A DNA stretch of 64,000 nt from REEP01 sp964517265 (GTDB lineage: Bacteria > Pseudomonadota > Alphaproteobacteria > Rhodospirillales > Defluviicoccaceae). Positions 18,486-28,373 of this stretch are shown here, piece by piece; the first letter of the stretch is position 1, and every line of letters begins with the position of its first letter. The stretch covers positions 62,001-126,000 of the forward strand of contig CAZFBS010000003.1 of assembly GCA_964517265.1 (NCBI GenBank), in the 5' to 3' direction. The position numbers were made by a program, and so were the translations under genes. The notes below the pieces were generated by a model. That model saw only the letters and a program-made list of their open reading frames with translations. It was not told the origin of the DNA and made no database searches.

Positions 18486-18926
18486 ATGATGCGAGTTGAG
18501 CGGGTGAGCGGCCTTGCCAAGCGAGGATTCGCAGCAAGCGCAGGCATGCTCGCCGCCATGCTGCTTGGCAGTCCTGCCGCGGCCGAACCCCATGACGTCA
18601 CGCTGCTTCGCGCCCTTGACAAGGTGACCGCCCGGGTTTCGACGATCGAGGCGCCGATCGGCGAGCCGGTCACCTTCGGCACGCTGAGGATTGTCGCACG
18701 GGTATGCGACAAGCGGCCACCGGAAGAGCTTCCGGAATCAGCGACGTTCCTCCAGATCGAGGAGAGCCGCCCGAACGAAGTTCCGAGCCTGGTCTTCCGC
18801 GGCTGGATGTTCGCATCGAGTCCGGCGGTGTCCGCAATGGATCATCCGGTTTACGATATCTGGGTGCTGGACTGCACCAACAGCGCCTCGAGCGCAGAAT
18901 CGATGGACGGCGAGTCCTCCGGATGA
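18486..18926 (+). CDS. DUF2155 exported protein
   Basis: 146 aa, with a signal peptide (about residues 1-33, ending S-P-A-A-A-E) and the DUF2155 core: L-R-A-L-D-K-V-T-A-R-V, G-T-L-R-I-V-A-R-V-C, F-R-G-W-M-F-A-S-S-P and V-Y-D-I-W-V-L-D-C. Function is unknown; its constant place beside mlaD and aat in alphaproteobacteria suggests an envelope role. The two Cys could form a disulfide. Its 3' end overlaps the end of aat on the other strand by 76 bases. Confidence 0.85.
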   Translation: MMRVERVSGLAKRGFAASAGMLAAMLLGSPAAAEPHDVTLLRALDKVTARVSTIEAPIGEPVTFGTLRIVARVCDKRPPEELPESATFLQIEESRPNEVPSLVFRGWMFASSPAVSAMDHPVYDIWVLDCTNSASSAESMDGESSG

Positions 18927-19486
18927 AACGTGGCATCCAGCTGGAGGGCGTCGTTTAAACACTCCAGGTACTCCGCGGCGGGGATCTCGATGGCGCCGAA
19001 CTGGACCAGATGCGGCGTCACGAACTGGATATCGAGCAGCGAGAATTGCCCCAGGCGCAAGCGCGCCACCAGATTGACTAGGGCGATCTTGCTGGCGTCC
19101 CGCTCCCGCGAAAACATGCTTTCGCCGAAAAAGGCACCGCCCAGGGCAACCCCATAGAGGCCACCGACCAGCCGGTCTTGGCGCCAGCATTCGACGCTGT
19201 GGGCAAAGCCGGATTGGTGAAGCGCGATGAAGCTGCGCCGGATCTCGCCGTTGATCCAAGTGTCGCGCCGGCCGCTCGCCGGTGACGCACAGGCATCGAT
19301 AACGGATCGAAACGCCGTGTTGCAGCGGACCTCGAAGATCCGCTGGCGCACCGAGCGTCTCAGCCGGCGCGGCACATGAAAACGCTCGAGAGGAAAAATT
19401 CCCCGAGTGGGCGGAGCCACCCAATGAACGACGGGATCGGAGCGACGCCGTGCCATCGGGAAGATCCCGAGGGCATACGCTCGCAA
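18851..19486 (-). CDS. aat: Leucyl/phenylalanyl-tRNA--protein transferase
   Basis: 211 aa from the first usable start (TTG 19486). Motifs: R-A-Y-x-x-G-I-F-P-M, W-V-A-P-P-x-R-G-I-F-P-L-E-R-F-H-V-P-R-R-L, G-G-A-F-F-G-E-S-M-F-S and L-L-D-I-Q-F-V-T-P-H-L. It adds Leu/Phe to N-terminal Lys/Arg of proteins, making N-degrons for ClpS/ClpAP. Family similarity continues upstream (L-T-P-E-L-I before R-A-Y), so the true start lies earlier, yet no ATG or GTG is available; an ATT at 19529-19531 has a good SD. Confidence 0.9.
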   Translation of the reverse strand: MRAYALGIFPMARRRSDPVVHWVAPPTRGIFPLERFHVPRRLRRSVRQRIFEVRCNTAFRSVIDACASPASGRRDTWINGEIRRSFIALHQSGFAHSVECWRQDRLVGGLYGVALGGAFFGESMFSRERDASKIALVNLVARLRLGQFSLLDIQFVTPHLVQFGAIEIPAAEYLECLNDALQLDATFHPEDSPSIDSALEALLVQSSTQIS

Positions 19487-19655
19487 AATCAGTTCCGGCG
19501 TCAGCCGGCCGCTGGCGCCGACCGACCTAATCGAACCCTCCCAAGTGGATTCTCTTGATCATCGGCCTAAGGTAGACGTCGCATGCCGGCTCGGCAACGG
19601 CTGCGACAGAAGCGCCCGGCGGCTTATTGGCAGGCCTCGCTCCGTCGGCTCCAGG

Positions 19656-21461
19656 TCAGGTGTAGAGGGCGTCGAGCGCCGGCTGATAGTGGCGACGAAT
19701 GGCATGGCGCCGAATTTTCTGGGTGGGCGTCATTTGATCGTTATCGAGGGAGAACGGTTCGCGGGCGATGATGAAACGACGGATTTTTTCAGTCGGAGAA
19801 AGCTTGTTGTTGATCCGCTCCACCGCTGCGGCAACGCTGCGATGAAAGAAGGGATCGCTGGCAAGCAGGGAGAGATCGGCAGGCTTTCCCGCTGAGCGCG
19901 CCCACTCTTTCATCCACGCCTCGTCGGGCACGAGAAGGGCGACAAGATGTGGTCTGCCGTCGCCGGAGACCATCGCTTGCGCCACTTCCGGCTCCAGGGC
20001 CAGGATGCTTTCAATTCGTGTGGGCGAGATGTTGTCGCCGCCCGACATGACGATGATATCCTTCTTGCGATCAGTGATCCTGAGATGACCATCCGCATCG
20101 ATTTCGCCGATATCGCCGGTGTGCAACCACCCTTCGCGAAGAACCTCGTGGCTGGCGTTTTCGTTGCGCCAGTAACCTTGCATCACCATCTCGCCCTGCA
20201 CGACGATTTCGCCATCATCGGCGATGCGCACGGCAACGTCTTTCAGCGGCGGGCCCACCGTGTCGATCTTGGCCTTCGACGGTCGGTTGACGCTGATCAC
20301 CGGTCCGGCTTCGGTTTGCCCGTAGCCCTGAAGAATTTGCACGCCGAGGGCCTGGAAGAACAAGCCGACCTCCGGATTGAGCGCCGCTCCGCCGGATACC
20401 AGGGCTTTCAGGCGGCCGCCGAAAATGCCTTGCACCTTGCGCCGCACCGCACGGTCAAGGGCAGCATCGACGATCCGTTCGGCAAGGCCCAGTGAACCTT
20501 CGGCTTGGTAACGCCGCTTGCCGAGAGCGAGTGCCTGCTCGAACAGACGTTGCCGCATTCCGCCGGCTCTGCGCACGCCACGTGTGATCTTGTCGTAAAG
20601 GGTGTCGCACAAGCGCGGCACGGCGGTCATGAGGGTGGGGCGGGTCTCGAGCATGTTGGTTGCCAGTGTTTCGATCCCCTCGGCGTAGTAAATTTGGGCC
20701 CCGATGGCGACAGGGAAAAACTGTCCGGCCGTATGCTCGAAGGAGTGGGAGAGCGGCAGGAACGACAGATAGATCTCCTCGTCCAGCGGCAGTGTGGAGA
20801 GAGCGTCGCGGGCACCTTCGCAGTTATGCAGCAGCGCGCCATGGTGGAGCATGACACCCTTTGGCGCGCCGCCGGTTCCGGAGGTGTAAATGATGCAGGC
20901 GGTGTCATACCGGGAAAGATGACGGGCGGCTTGCGCAACGTCGTCACCAACCGCTTGTCCCCTCGCGAGCACCTCGCTCCAGGGGAAGATGTGGATACTG
21001 ATCTGCCCGAGGGACAGCGGCTCGATGGCGATCAGAAATCGCACGTTTCCCGTGCGAACGGCGGCCGGCAGCAGCCGCCGCGCCAATCGCTCGGTGGAGA
21101 CGACAATTCCTTTGGCCTCACTGTTCTCCAGGATGTGGAAGTGGTCGACCTCCGTGTTGGTGGTGTAGGCTGGAACCGTAATGCCGCCCGCGGCCATGAT
21201 CGCCAGATCGGAAATCAGCCACTCCGGCCGGTTTTCCGAGACAAGCATCACGCGATCGCCCGCCTCAAGGCCGATCAACCGCAGCCCACGTGCCAGTGCG
21301 GACACACGCTCCGCGACGGTGCTCCAGTCGAGTGCCCGATAGGCGCCGCCCTGCTTCGCCCAAAGAAACGGACGATCGGTCAGCCGCGCGGCTTGCGCAA
21401 AGAACATCGTGACAAGATTGTCCGGACCATTTTCCCCCATCCCTGTGCTTCCCTTCGTCAT
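19656..21461 (-). CDS. Long-chain acyl-CoA synthetase (AMP-forming, FAA1-like)
   Basis: 601 aa. ANL-superfamily motifs: the P-loop Y-T-S-G-T-G-G-A-P-K-G-V, G-Y-G-Q-T-E-A-G-P, and T-G-D-I-G-E-I-D with R-K-K-D-I-I. The domain order and length match FAA1-type long-chain fatty acid ligases, which make acyl-CoA from fatty acid, ATP and CoA at the membrane. An in-frame ATG at 21440 with GAAGGGA upstream is an alternative start. Divergent from the peptidase gene, 70 bases apart. Confidence 0.9.
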   Translation of the reverse strand: MTKGSTGMGENGPDNLVTMFFAQAARLTDRPFLWAKQGGAYRALDWSTVAERVSALARGLRLIGLEAGDRVMLVSENRPEWLISDLAIMAAGGITVPAYTTNTEVDHFHILENSEAKGIVVSTERLARRLLPAAVRTGNVRFLIAIEPLSLGQISIHIFPWSEVLARGQAVGDDVAQAARHLSRYDTACIIYTSGTGGAPKGVMLHHGALLHNCEGARDALSTLPLDEEIYLSFLPLSHSFEHTAGQFFPVAIGAQIYYAEGIETLATNMLETRPTLMTAVPRLCDTLYDKITRGVRRAGGMRQRLFEQALALGKRRYQAEGSLGLAERIVDAALDRAVRRKVQGIFGGRLKALVSGGAALNPEVGLFFQALGVQILQGYGQTEAGPVISVNRPSKAKIDTVGPPLKDVAVRIADDGEIVVQGEMVMQGYWRNENASHEVLREGWLHTGDIGEIDADGHLRITDRKKDIIVMSGGDNISPTRIESILALEPEVAQAMVSGDGRPHLVALLVPDEAWMKEWARSAGKPADLSLLASDPFFHRSVAAAVERINNKLSPTEKIRRFIIAREPFSLDNDQMTPTQKIRRHAIRRHYQPALDALYT

Positions 21462-21531
21462 CGAGGAACGCTTGCCCTCTTGATCATCTCCCCCAAGTAT
21501 AGGAGCAGGCGACTTTCTGGGAGAAACGGAA

Positions 21532-23334
21532 TTGCCCGATTTGCAGCAGCTGACGAAGGATGCGCCCGTCCGCACGGAGGATCTGCCTTTGTGGACACTC
21601 GATGATCTCTATTCCGCACCGGATGCGCCGGAACTGGAGGAGGATCTTGAGGAGGCGCAGCGGCAGGCGGAGGCCTTCCAGGCTGATTACAGCGGGCGGC
21701 TCGCCGCGCTCACCGGCCAGGAACTCGGTGCCGCTATTGCCGCCTACGAGACCATCGTCGAGCGGCTGCACAAGGCGATGGCCTATGCGCATCTGCACTT
21801 CGCAACCGACATGAGCGATTCGGAGCGGGGGCGCTTTCTCCAGAACATCGAAGAGCGTAACAACGCGATTTCCATAAAGACATTGTTTTTTACCCTTGAG
21901 TTGAATCGGATCGACGACGCCATCTTGGAGCGGCAACTGGCCGATCCGGCCGCCGCGCGATACGCGCCCTGGATTCGTGATCTTCGGGTGTTCCGGCCTC
22001 ACCAGTTGAGCGACGATTTAGAAGCGCTGCTGCATGAAAAGTCGGTGGCCGGCCGTAGTGCCTGGATTCGCTTGTTCGAGCAGTCGACGGCGCGGATGCG
22101 GTTTGCCGTGAACGGCGAGGACTTGCCGCTGGCCGACGTTCTCAATCTGATGTCCCACAACGACGGTGCCAAGCGCCGTGCCGCCGCCAAAGCGCTGGGG
22201 CAGGGGCTCGGCGAGCGCATTGATCTGTTCACGCTGATCACCAACACCTTGAGCAAGGACAAGGAAATCGAAGACCGCTGGCGCCGGTATCCGACCCCGG
22301 TCTCTTACCGAAACCTCTCAAACCGGGTTGAAGATGAGGTGGTGGATGCCCTTGTCGCTTCGATTCAGTCCGCCCATGAGGAACTGGCGCACCGCTACTA
22401 TCGGATCAAGGCGACTTGGTTCGGCAAGGAGGCGCTCGATTACTGGGATCGCAATGCACCGCTTCCGTGGGGCAATGAGCGCACGTTCACCTGGGATCAG
22501 GCGCGGGAGACGGTTCTGGGGGCATTTCGAGAGTTCCATCCGCTGATGGCGGCAACGGCGGAACCCTTCTTCGAGGGCCGCTGGATCGATGCCGCGCCGC
22601 GCCCGGGTAAGGAATCTGGTGCCTTTTCGCACCCGACGGTGCCCTCGGTCCATCCTTACGTCTTGATGAATTACTATGGCCGTCCCCGCGATGTCACTAC
22701 TTTGGCCCACGAACTCGGACACGGGGTGCATCAGGTGCTGGCCGGTGGGCAGGGTTCCCTGATGGCGGATACGCCGTTGACGCTTGCGGAAACCGCTTCG
22801 GTATTCGGAGAGATGCTCGTGTTCCGGGCCTTGCTCAGTGCAGAGCGCGATCCTCGTCACCGTCAGCGTCTGCTTGCCGGCAAGGTCGAGGACATGTTGA
22901 ACACGGTCGTGCGTCAGATCGCGTTCTATGAGTTCGAACGGCGAGTCCATGGCGAGCGCAGTCGGGCGGAACTCTCGGCTGAGCGGCTCGGCGAGATCTG
23001 GCTCCAGATTCAGCGTGAAAGCCTGGGGCCATCAATTCGCCTCGAAGACGAATACCGTTACTTCTGGGCTTACATCCCTCACTTTGTCCATTCTCCGTTC
23101 TACGTCTATGCGTATGCGTTCGGCGATTGCCTGGTCAATTCGCTGTATCAGATTTACACGGATCATCCGCAAGGGTTTGCCGACAAGTATATCGAGATGC
23201 TTCGGGCGGGGGGAACGCTGACGCATCATGAATTGCTGAAGCCATTCGGTCTCGATGCGAAGGATCCCGGATTCTGGCGCAACGGCATCAATGTGATCAC
23301 TGGCTTGATCGACGAGATCGAATCGCTGAGATAG
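21532..23334 (+). CDS. pepF: Oligoendopeptidase F-family zinc peptidase (M3B)
   Basis: 600 aa. The catalytic motif H-E-L-G-H-G-V-H-Q (HEXXH) is at about residue 396, with the expected downstream E-T-A-S-V-F-G-E zinc-ligand Glu. The N-terminal half is the helical M3 domain. It degrades short peptides in the cytoplasm. The start is TTG, supported by GGGAG 8 bases upstream and by no ATG nearby. Confidence 0.93.
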   Translation: MPDLQQLTKDAPVRTEDLPLWTLDDLYSAPDAPELEEDLEEAQRQAEAFQADYSGRLAALTGQELGAAIAAYETIVERLHKAMAYAHLHFATDMSDSERGRFLQNIEERNNAISIKTLFFTLELNRIDDAILERQLADPAAARYAPWIRDLRVFRPHQLSDDLEALLHEKSVAGRSAWIRLFEQSTARMRFAVNGEDLPLADVLNLMSHNDGAKRRAAAKALGQGLGERIDLFTLITNTLSKDKEIEDRWRRYPTPVSYRNLSNRVEDEVVDALVASIQSAHEELAHRYYRIKATWFGKEALDYWDRNAPLPWGNERTFTWDQARETVLGAFREFHPLMAATAEPFFEGRWIDAAPRPGKESGAFSHPTVPSVHPYVLMNYYGRPRDVTTLAHELGHGVHQVLAGGQGSLMADTPLTLAETASVFGEMLVFRALLSAERDPRHRQRLLAGKVEDMLNTVVRQIAFYEFERRVHGERSRAELSAERLGEIWLQIQRESLGPSIRLEDEYRYFWAYIPHFVHSPFYVYAYAFGDCLVNSLYQIYTDHPQGFADKYIEMLRAGGTLTHHELLKPFGLDAKDPGFWRNGINVITGLIDEIESLR

Positions 23335-23491
23335 AACTGCCTTGGGATCGCTTTCCCTGCATGTAGCCTGTTCCTACATGAAAAAGGCTAGGTTTCAGGC
23401 GCACCGATGATCGAGAGCGAAGCGAGATCCGTACCATCCCGTAAGAGCGCGGCACCCGAACATGTAGGACGCAAGGAAAGGCGTGGTGGCA

Positions 23492-24865
23492 ATGACTGAG
23501 AGCGCTTCCGAAAGACGTCGTGTGCGTGGCGAAGAGAGCTCATTCGGCGGCCGGATGATGCGGTTCGCCCGGGTCGGAACGGCGGTGGGAGGGGCGGCTG
23601 CGCGTTTTGCCGGCTCCCGGCTGTTCGGTGTGCAGATCGAAAACCCTGAGGCGGCGGCGGAGTTGAAGATCGCCCTGGGTGGCCTCAAGGGACCGCTGAT
23701 GAAGGTGGCGCAGATCATGTCCACCGTTCCGGATTTGCTGCCGGAAGCCTATTCGACGGAACTGGCGGAACTGCAAACCAATGCGCCTGCGATGGGATGG
23801 GCTTTCGTCAAGCGACGGATGTCGACCGAACTGGGGCCGGACTGGCAGCGACGGTTTGCGTCATTCGAGCACGAAGCCGCCGCAGCGGCATCGCTGGGAC
23901 AGGTTCATCGGGCGGTGGCTCATGACGGCCGGCAGCTTGCCTGCAAACTGCAGTATCCGGACATGGCGTCTGCGGTTGAGGCCGATCTGCAGCAGCTGAG
24001 AATCATTTTTTCGATCTATCGGCGCTATGACCGCTCGATTGACCCGACGGAGGTGCATGCGGAACTGACCGAACGCCTCCGCGAGGAGCTCGACTACACG
24101 CGTGAGGCCCGCCACATGGGCCTCTATGCCCACATGCACGCCGACGAGCCCGGTGTCCATGTGCCGGAGCCATTGCCGGAGCTGTGTACCGAACGGCTGC
24201 TGACGATGACTTGGCTGGATGGCGTGCCGATCATGCGGTATGTCGACGAACACCTCGAGGTGCGCAACGCCGTCGCTCTCAACATGTTTCGCGCGTGGTA
24301 CGTTCCTCTTTATCGTTGCGGGGTCATTCATGGCGACCCGCATCTCGGCAATTACACCGTCAGGCCCGATAATTCGATCAACTTGCTGGACTTCGGGTGT
24401 GTGCGTGTCTTCCGGCCGTCGTTCGTTCGGGCGGTGATCGATCTTTACCGGGCTCTTCTCGCGAACGATGAGGATTTGGCTGTATCGGCGTACGAAACCT
24501 GGGGTTTCAAGAACCTGAACCGCGAGATGATCGAGATCCTCAATCACTGGGCGCGCTTTCTCTATCGGCCGCTGATGGAAGACAAAATCCAGCGCATTCA
24601 GGACGACGACGGGGTCAAGCATGGGGCGCAAGTTGCCGCAAAGGTGCACCAGGGACTCAAGGCCGCAGGGGGTGTAACGCCTCCACGGGAATTCGTGTTG
24701 ATGGATCGTGCCGCCATCGGGCTTGGCAGCGTGTTCACGCGCTTGAAGGCGGAAATCAACTGGCACCAGGTTTTTCACCGCCTGATCGAAGACTTCGACG
24801 AAGACCGCCTAAGGGAACGTCAGGCGGCGGCCCTTGCCCGCTTCGAGCTGCCCCATCCCGCCTGA
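23492..24865 (+). CDS. ABC1/AarF/UbiB-family atypical kinase
   Basis: 457 aa. ABC1 features: the K-x-G-Q-type helix here reads L-M-K-V-A-Q (Ala for Gly), A-A-A-S-L-G-Q-V-H-R-A, the ATP-site Lys in A-C-K-L-Q-Y-P, V-I-H-G-D-P-H-L-G-N-Y (catalytic loop) and L-L-D-F-G-C-V-R (metal-binding DFG). UbiB-type proteins assist ubiquinone biosynthesis as ATPases; this subfamily with no C-terminal membrane helices may have another lipid or quinone role. Start at 23492 was chosen for the AAGGAAAGG upstream. Confidence 0.88.
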   Translation: MTESASERRRVRGEESSFGGRMMRFARVGTAVGGAAARFAGSRLFGVQIENPEAAAELKIALGGLKGPLMKVAQIMSTVPDLLPEAYSTELAELQTNAPAMGWAFVKRRMSTELGPDWQRRFASFEHEAAAAASLGQVHRAVAHDGRQLACKLQYPDMASAVEADLQQLRIIFSIYRRYDRSIDPTEVHAELTERLREELDYTREARHMGLYAHMHADEPGVHVPEPLPELCTERLLTMTWLDGVPIMRYVDEHLEVRNAVALNMFRAWYVPLYRCGVIHGDPHLGNYTVRPDNSINLLDFGCVRVFRPSFVRAVIDLYRALLANDEDLAVSAYETWGFKNLNREMIEILNHWARFLYRPLMEDKIQRIQDDDGVKHGAQVAAKVHQGLKAAGGVTPPREFVLMDRAAIGLGSVFTRLKAEINWHQVFHRLIEDFDEDRLRERQAAALARFELPHPA

Positions 24866-25099
24866 ATGCCGCGGATCTGCCGCTTGGTGCGGCGTTCCTT
24901 GGCGGAATGAGCGCTTTTTGCACCGCAAGTACACGTACTGATGGTGTGAAGCGGTCTTTTGAGCCCTCACGCGCCGATCTAAAGACATTTCCACCGCCGG
25001 GAACCTGTTTTTCCGAGGTCCCCCCCTTGTGCATCTCGGTTGGAGCGTGCATAAACGCGCCGCACACTTTCCGGAATGGAGAGGGCAGGGGACTTCAAA

Positions 25100-26251
25100 A
25101 TGAAAATCGCAATACCGAAAGAACGGGCGCCGGGTGAGACCCGGGTCGCAGGCTCGCCCGACGTCGTCAAGAAACTCGTCGGCTTTGGCTTTGATGTGGT
25201 GGTGGAAACGGGTGCCGGCGCCCACGCGGCCATGACAGATGACGATTTTCGCGCCGCCGGCGCGACCATTGCTGATGACGAGGCGTCAGCCCTGAAGGAT
25301 GCCGATGTCATCCTCAAGGTGCAGCGTCCGATCCTGGACGAGAACAACAACGAACTGGCGCTGATGAAACAGGGCGCTTTTCTGGTCGGCTATCTGGCCG
25401 CTCTCAGCAACCGCGGCGACGTTGACGCCTACGCCAAGGCGGGTGTCAATGCGTTCGCCATGGAATTGATGCCGCGCATATCGCGGGCTCAGTCGATGGA
25501 CGTGCTGTCAAGCCAAAGCAATCTTGCCGGCTATCGCGCGGTGATCGATGCCGCCGCCGAATACCACAGCGCCTTACCGTTGATGATGACCTCTGCGGGC
25601 ACTGTGGCGCCGGCCAAGATCTTCATCATGGGGGTCGGCGTCGCCGGATTGCAAGCCATCGCCACCGCCAAACGTTTGGGTGCCGTGGTCACTGCGACCG
25701 ATGTCCGGCCGGCAACCAAGGAACAGGTCGAAAGCCTCGGCGGCAAGTTCATCATGGTTGACGAAGGGGCGATGAAGGAAGCGGAGACCACCGGCGGCTA
25801 CGCCAAGGAAATGTCGGAAGACTTCAAGCGCCGACAAGCCGAGGTCGTCGCCGATCATGTCAAGAAGCAGGATATCGTGATCACGACGGCGCTCATCCCC
25901 GGACGACCGGCACCGGAGCTCGTTTCGGAGGAGATGGTCAAGAGCATGCGTCCGGGCTCGGTCATCATCGATCTTGCCGTCGAAGCGGGGGGCAACTGTC
26001 CTCTTTCCCGGCCCGGGGAAACCGTTGTTGCCAACGGCGTCAAGATCGTCGGGCCGATCAACGTGCCGGGACGTCTGCCTCGCGACGCAAGCATGCTGTT
26101 TGCCAAGAACCTTTTGAATTTCTTGAGCCCGCATGTCGATAAAGAAAGCAAGACCTTCAAATTCGATTGGGACGACGAGACCGTCAAAGGAACCCTGTTG
26201 ACCCGGGACGGAAAGATCGTCAACCCGCTGCTGACTGAAGAGGGGAAATGA
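25100..26251 (+). CDS. pntAA: Proton-translocating NAD(P) transhydrogenase alpha subunit, part 1
   Basis: 383 aa, domain dI only. It begins M-K-I-A-I-P-K-E-R, has the NAD-site region [17 protein letters not shown] and the R-Q-A-E-V-V-A-D-H mobile-loop part. It binds NAD(H). In the split form, well known from Rhodospirillum rubrum, the membrane part is a separate gene, which is the case here. SD GGCAGGGGA. First of a tight three-gene operon. Confidence 0.96.
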   Translation: MKIAIPKERAPGETRVAGSPDVVKKLVGFGFDVVVETGAGAHAAMTDDDFRAAGATIADDEASALKDADVILKVQRPILDENNNELALMKQGAFLVGYLAALSNRGDVDAYAKAGVNAFAMELMPRISRAQSMDVLSSQSNLAGYRAVIDAAAEYHSALPLMMTSAGTVAPAKIFIMGVGVAGLQAIATAKRLGAVVTATDVRPATKEQVESLGGKFIMVDEGAMKEAETTGGYAKEMSEDFKRRQAEVVADHVKKQDIVITTALIPGRPAPELVSEEMVKSMRPGSVIIDLAVEAGGNCPLSRPGETVVANGVKIVGPINVPGRLPRDASMLFAKNLLNFLSPHVDKESKTFKFDWDDETVKGTLLTRDGKIVNPLLTEEGK

Positions 26252-26667
26252 CCATGGATTCGGCAACCCTCGTTGACAATGCGCAACGCCTCGCTGTGGA
26301 AGCGGCGAGACTGGCGGAGCAGGCCACCAACTTGGCTACGGAAGCGGTTCTGCTGACCGCAGTGCAGCCCGCTGTCGAAACGCACGGCAATTTTCTAGCG
26401 CTTTTCACCGTTTTCGTTCTGGCGTGCTTTGTCGGGTTCTATGTGGTGTGGAGCGTCACGCCGGCCCTGCACTCACCGCTGATGAGCGTGACCAATGCCA
26501 TTTCATCGGTGATCATCGTCGGCGGCCTGCTCGCTGCCGGCCCCGCTCATATCGATTTTTCCAGCCTGATGGGATTCTTCGCCGTGACGCTCGCCTCCGT
26601 GAATATCTTCGGCGGCTTCATCGTGACCCATCGTATGCTGCAAATGTTCAAGAAAAAGAAGCGGTAG
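26248..26667 (+). CDS. pntAB: NAD(P) transhydrogenase alpha subunit, part 2 (membrane)
   Basis: 139 aa. After an Ala-rich amphipathic start it has about four membrane spans with the family stretch [25 protein letters not shown]. It forms part of the proton channel (dII) with PntB. The ATG overlaps the pntAA stop by 4 bases. Confidence 0.95.
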   Translation: MTMDSATLVDNAQRLAVEAARLAEQATNLATEAVLLTAVQPAVETHGNFLALFTVFVLACFVGFYVVWSVTPALHSPLMSVTNAISSVIIVGGLLAAGPAHIDFSSLMGFFAVTLASVNIFGGFIVTHRMLQMFKKKKR

Positions 26668-26679
26668 GGGGCCGCGAGC

Positions 26680-28071
26680 ATGTATGCATCCGAACTAACG
26701 GGCCTTGCCTACCTCATCGCCGCGGTCTTGTTCATCCTCGCGCTGAGGGGATTGAGCCATCCGGAGTCCGCGCGCCAAGGCAACATCTGCGGCATCGTCG
26801 GTATGGTGATCGCCGTCGTTACGACCTTGCTGCGGCCGGACGTGGTGAACTATTCGCTGATCATTCCGGCCGTGCTCATCGGTGGTGGTATCGGAACGGT
26901 CATTGCCCTGCGCATCCAGATGACGGCGCTGCCGCAGCTGGTTGCGGGATTTCATAGCCTTGTCGGTCTTGCCGCGGTCTTCGTGGCGACGGCGGCGCTG
27001 TATCACCCGGAAGCCTATAACATCGGCAGAGTCGGCGCGATTTCCGGAGCGAGCCTGATCGAGATGGGCCTTGGCACCGCGATCGGCGCCATTACCTTCT
27101 CCGGCTCGGTCATCGCGTTCCTGAAGCTGCAGGCTCTGATGAGCGGCAATCCGATCACCTTCCCGTTCCAGCACCCGTTGAACGCGGTGATCGGCGCCTT
27201 CATCGTCGTTATGATCATCGTCTTCGCGGCGACGGAATCCTACACCGCCTACTGGCTGCTGGTGCTGGCGGCGTTTGCCATCGGCTTTCTGCTGATCATC
27301 CCGATCGGCGGCGCCGATATGCCCGTCGTGGTGTCGATGCTCAACTCCTACTCCGGGTGGGCCGCGGCCGGTATCGGCTTTACGCTCGGCAATCCGGCGC
27401 TGGTTATCACTGGTGCGTTGGTCGGCTCTTCCGGTGCCATCCTCAGCTACATCATGTGCAAGGGGATGAACCGGTCGATCTTCAATGTGCTGTTGGGCGG
27501 CTTCGGTGGTGAAGGGGCGGCCCCCGTCGCCGGTGCCACAGGCGATCGTTCCGTCAAGGCGGGCAGCGCCGAGGACGCTGCGTTCATCATGAAGAATGCG
27601 AGCAAGGTGATCATCGTGCCGGGTTACGGCATGGCGGTGGCGCAGGCCCAGCATGCGCTGCGCGAGATGGGGGACATGCTCAAGGAGGAGGGGGTCGAGG
27701 TCAAATACGCGATTCACCCGGTTGCGGGGCGCATGCCGGGTCACATGAACGTGTTGCTGGCAGAGGCGAACGTGCCCTACGACGAAGTGTTCGAGCTCGA
27801 GGAGATCAACCACGAGTTCTCGACGACCGACGTTGCCTTCGTCATCGGGGCCAACGACATTACCAATCCGTCGGCGCGAACGGACAAGACCAGCCCGATC
27901 TACGGGATGCCGATCCTCGATGTCGACAAGGCGGGAACAACCCTGTTCATCAAGCGTTCGATGGCTTCCGGCTACGCCGGCGTCGACAACCCGTTGTTCT
28001 TCGGCGACAAGACGATGATGCTGTTCGGCGACGCGAAGAAGGTGACGGAGGAGATCGTTCAGGCCCTCTGA
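26680..28071 (+). CDS. pntB: NAD(P) transhydrogenase beta subunit
   Basis: 463 aa. The N-terminal half has eight or so membrane helices (dII) and the C-terminal half is the NADP-binding dIII, with V-P-G-Y-G-M-A-V-A-Q-A-Q and G-A-N-D-I-T-N-P-x-A-R. Its complex uses the proton gradient to make NADPH from NADH. Last gene of the operon; a hairpin follows directly. Confidence 0.97.
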   Translation: MYASELTGLAYLIAAVLFILALRGLSHPESARQGNICGIVGMVIAVVTTLLRPDVVNYSLIIPAVLIGGGIGTVIALRIQMTALPQLVAGFHSLVGLAAVFVATAALYHPEAYNIGRVGAISGASLIEMGLGTAIGAITFSGSVIAFLKLQALMSGNPITFPFQHPLNAVIGAFIVVMIIVFAATESYTAYWLLVLAAFAIGFLLIIPIGGADMPVVVSMLNSYSGWAAAGIGFTLGNPALVITGALVGSSGAILSYIMCKGMNRSIFNVLLGGFGGEGAAPVAGATGDRSVKAGSAEDAAFIMKNASKVIIVPGYGMAVAQAQHALREMGDMLKEEGVEVKYAIHPVAGRMPGHMNVLLAEANVPYDEVFELEEINHEFSTTDVAFVIGANDITNPSARTDKTSPIYGMPILDVDKAGTTLFIKRSMASGYAGVDNPLFFGDKTMMLFGDAKKVTEEIVQAL

Positions 28072-28075
28072 TCTG

Positions 28076-28095
28076 CGGGCTTCGCGTCAAGCCCG
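28076..28095 (+). terminator. Hairpin just after pntB
   Basis: Perfect 7-bp stem CGGGCTT/AAGCCCG with a 6-base loop, beginning 5 bases after the pntB stop codon. No T run follows, so it may be a weak terminator or an mRNA-stabilising end structure. The rest of 28096-28373 holds no supported gene. Confidence 0.5.
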
Positions 28096-28373
28096 AGATC
28101 TGCCCGTCTGTGGCGGAGGAGGGCTACGAGGTACTGGCGGCGGGACCTGAAACGGCTCCGCCGTCTTTCTTTTATCTCGCCGCCCATGTTCGGCACGTCG
28201 AAGTCTCTCGCGTGATCGCGCTGCCAGGAAGCCATGCAAGGAATGCAACGTGCACCAGCCCTGTTCGTCTCTCGCTCCGAGGGGTTCTCGATGCCGATTT
28301 CGACGCCGACAAGAACAGCCATCGCTGCGATCGGGGGAGCGTCTTCGGACGATGACGAAGAAGAGAAAAGTTG

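Noticed and set aside
21287..21301. A near -24/-12 match (TGGCACGTGGGCTGC on the minus strand)
   Set aside because: It lies inside the acyl-CoA ligase coding sequence, has one mismatch, and no gene starts downstream.
20505..21605. A 366-codon plus-strand frame
   Set aside because: Antisense to the acyl-CoA ligase, whose ANL motifs are complete.
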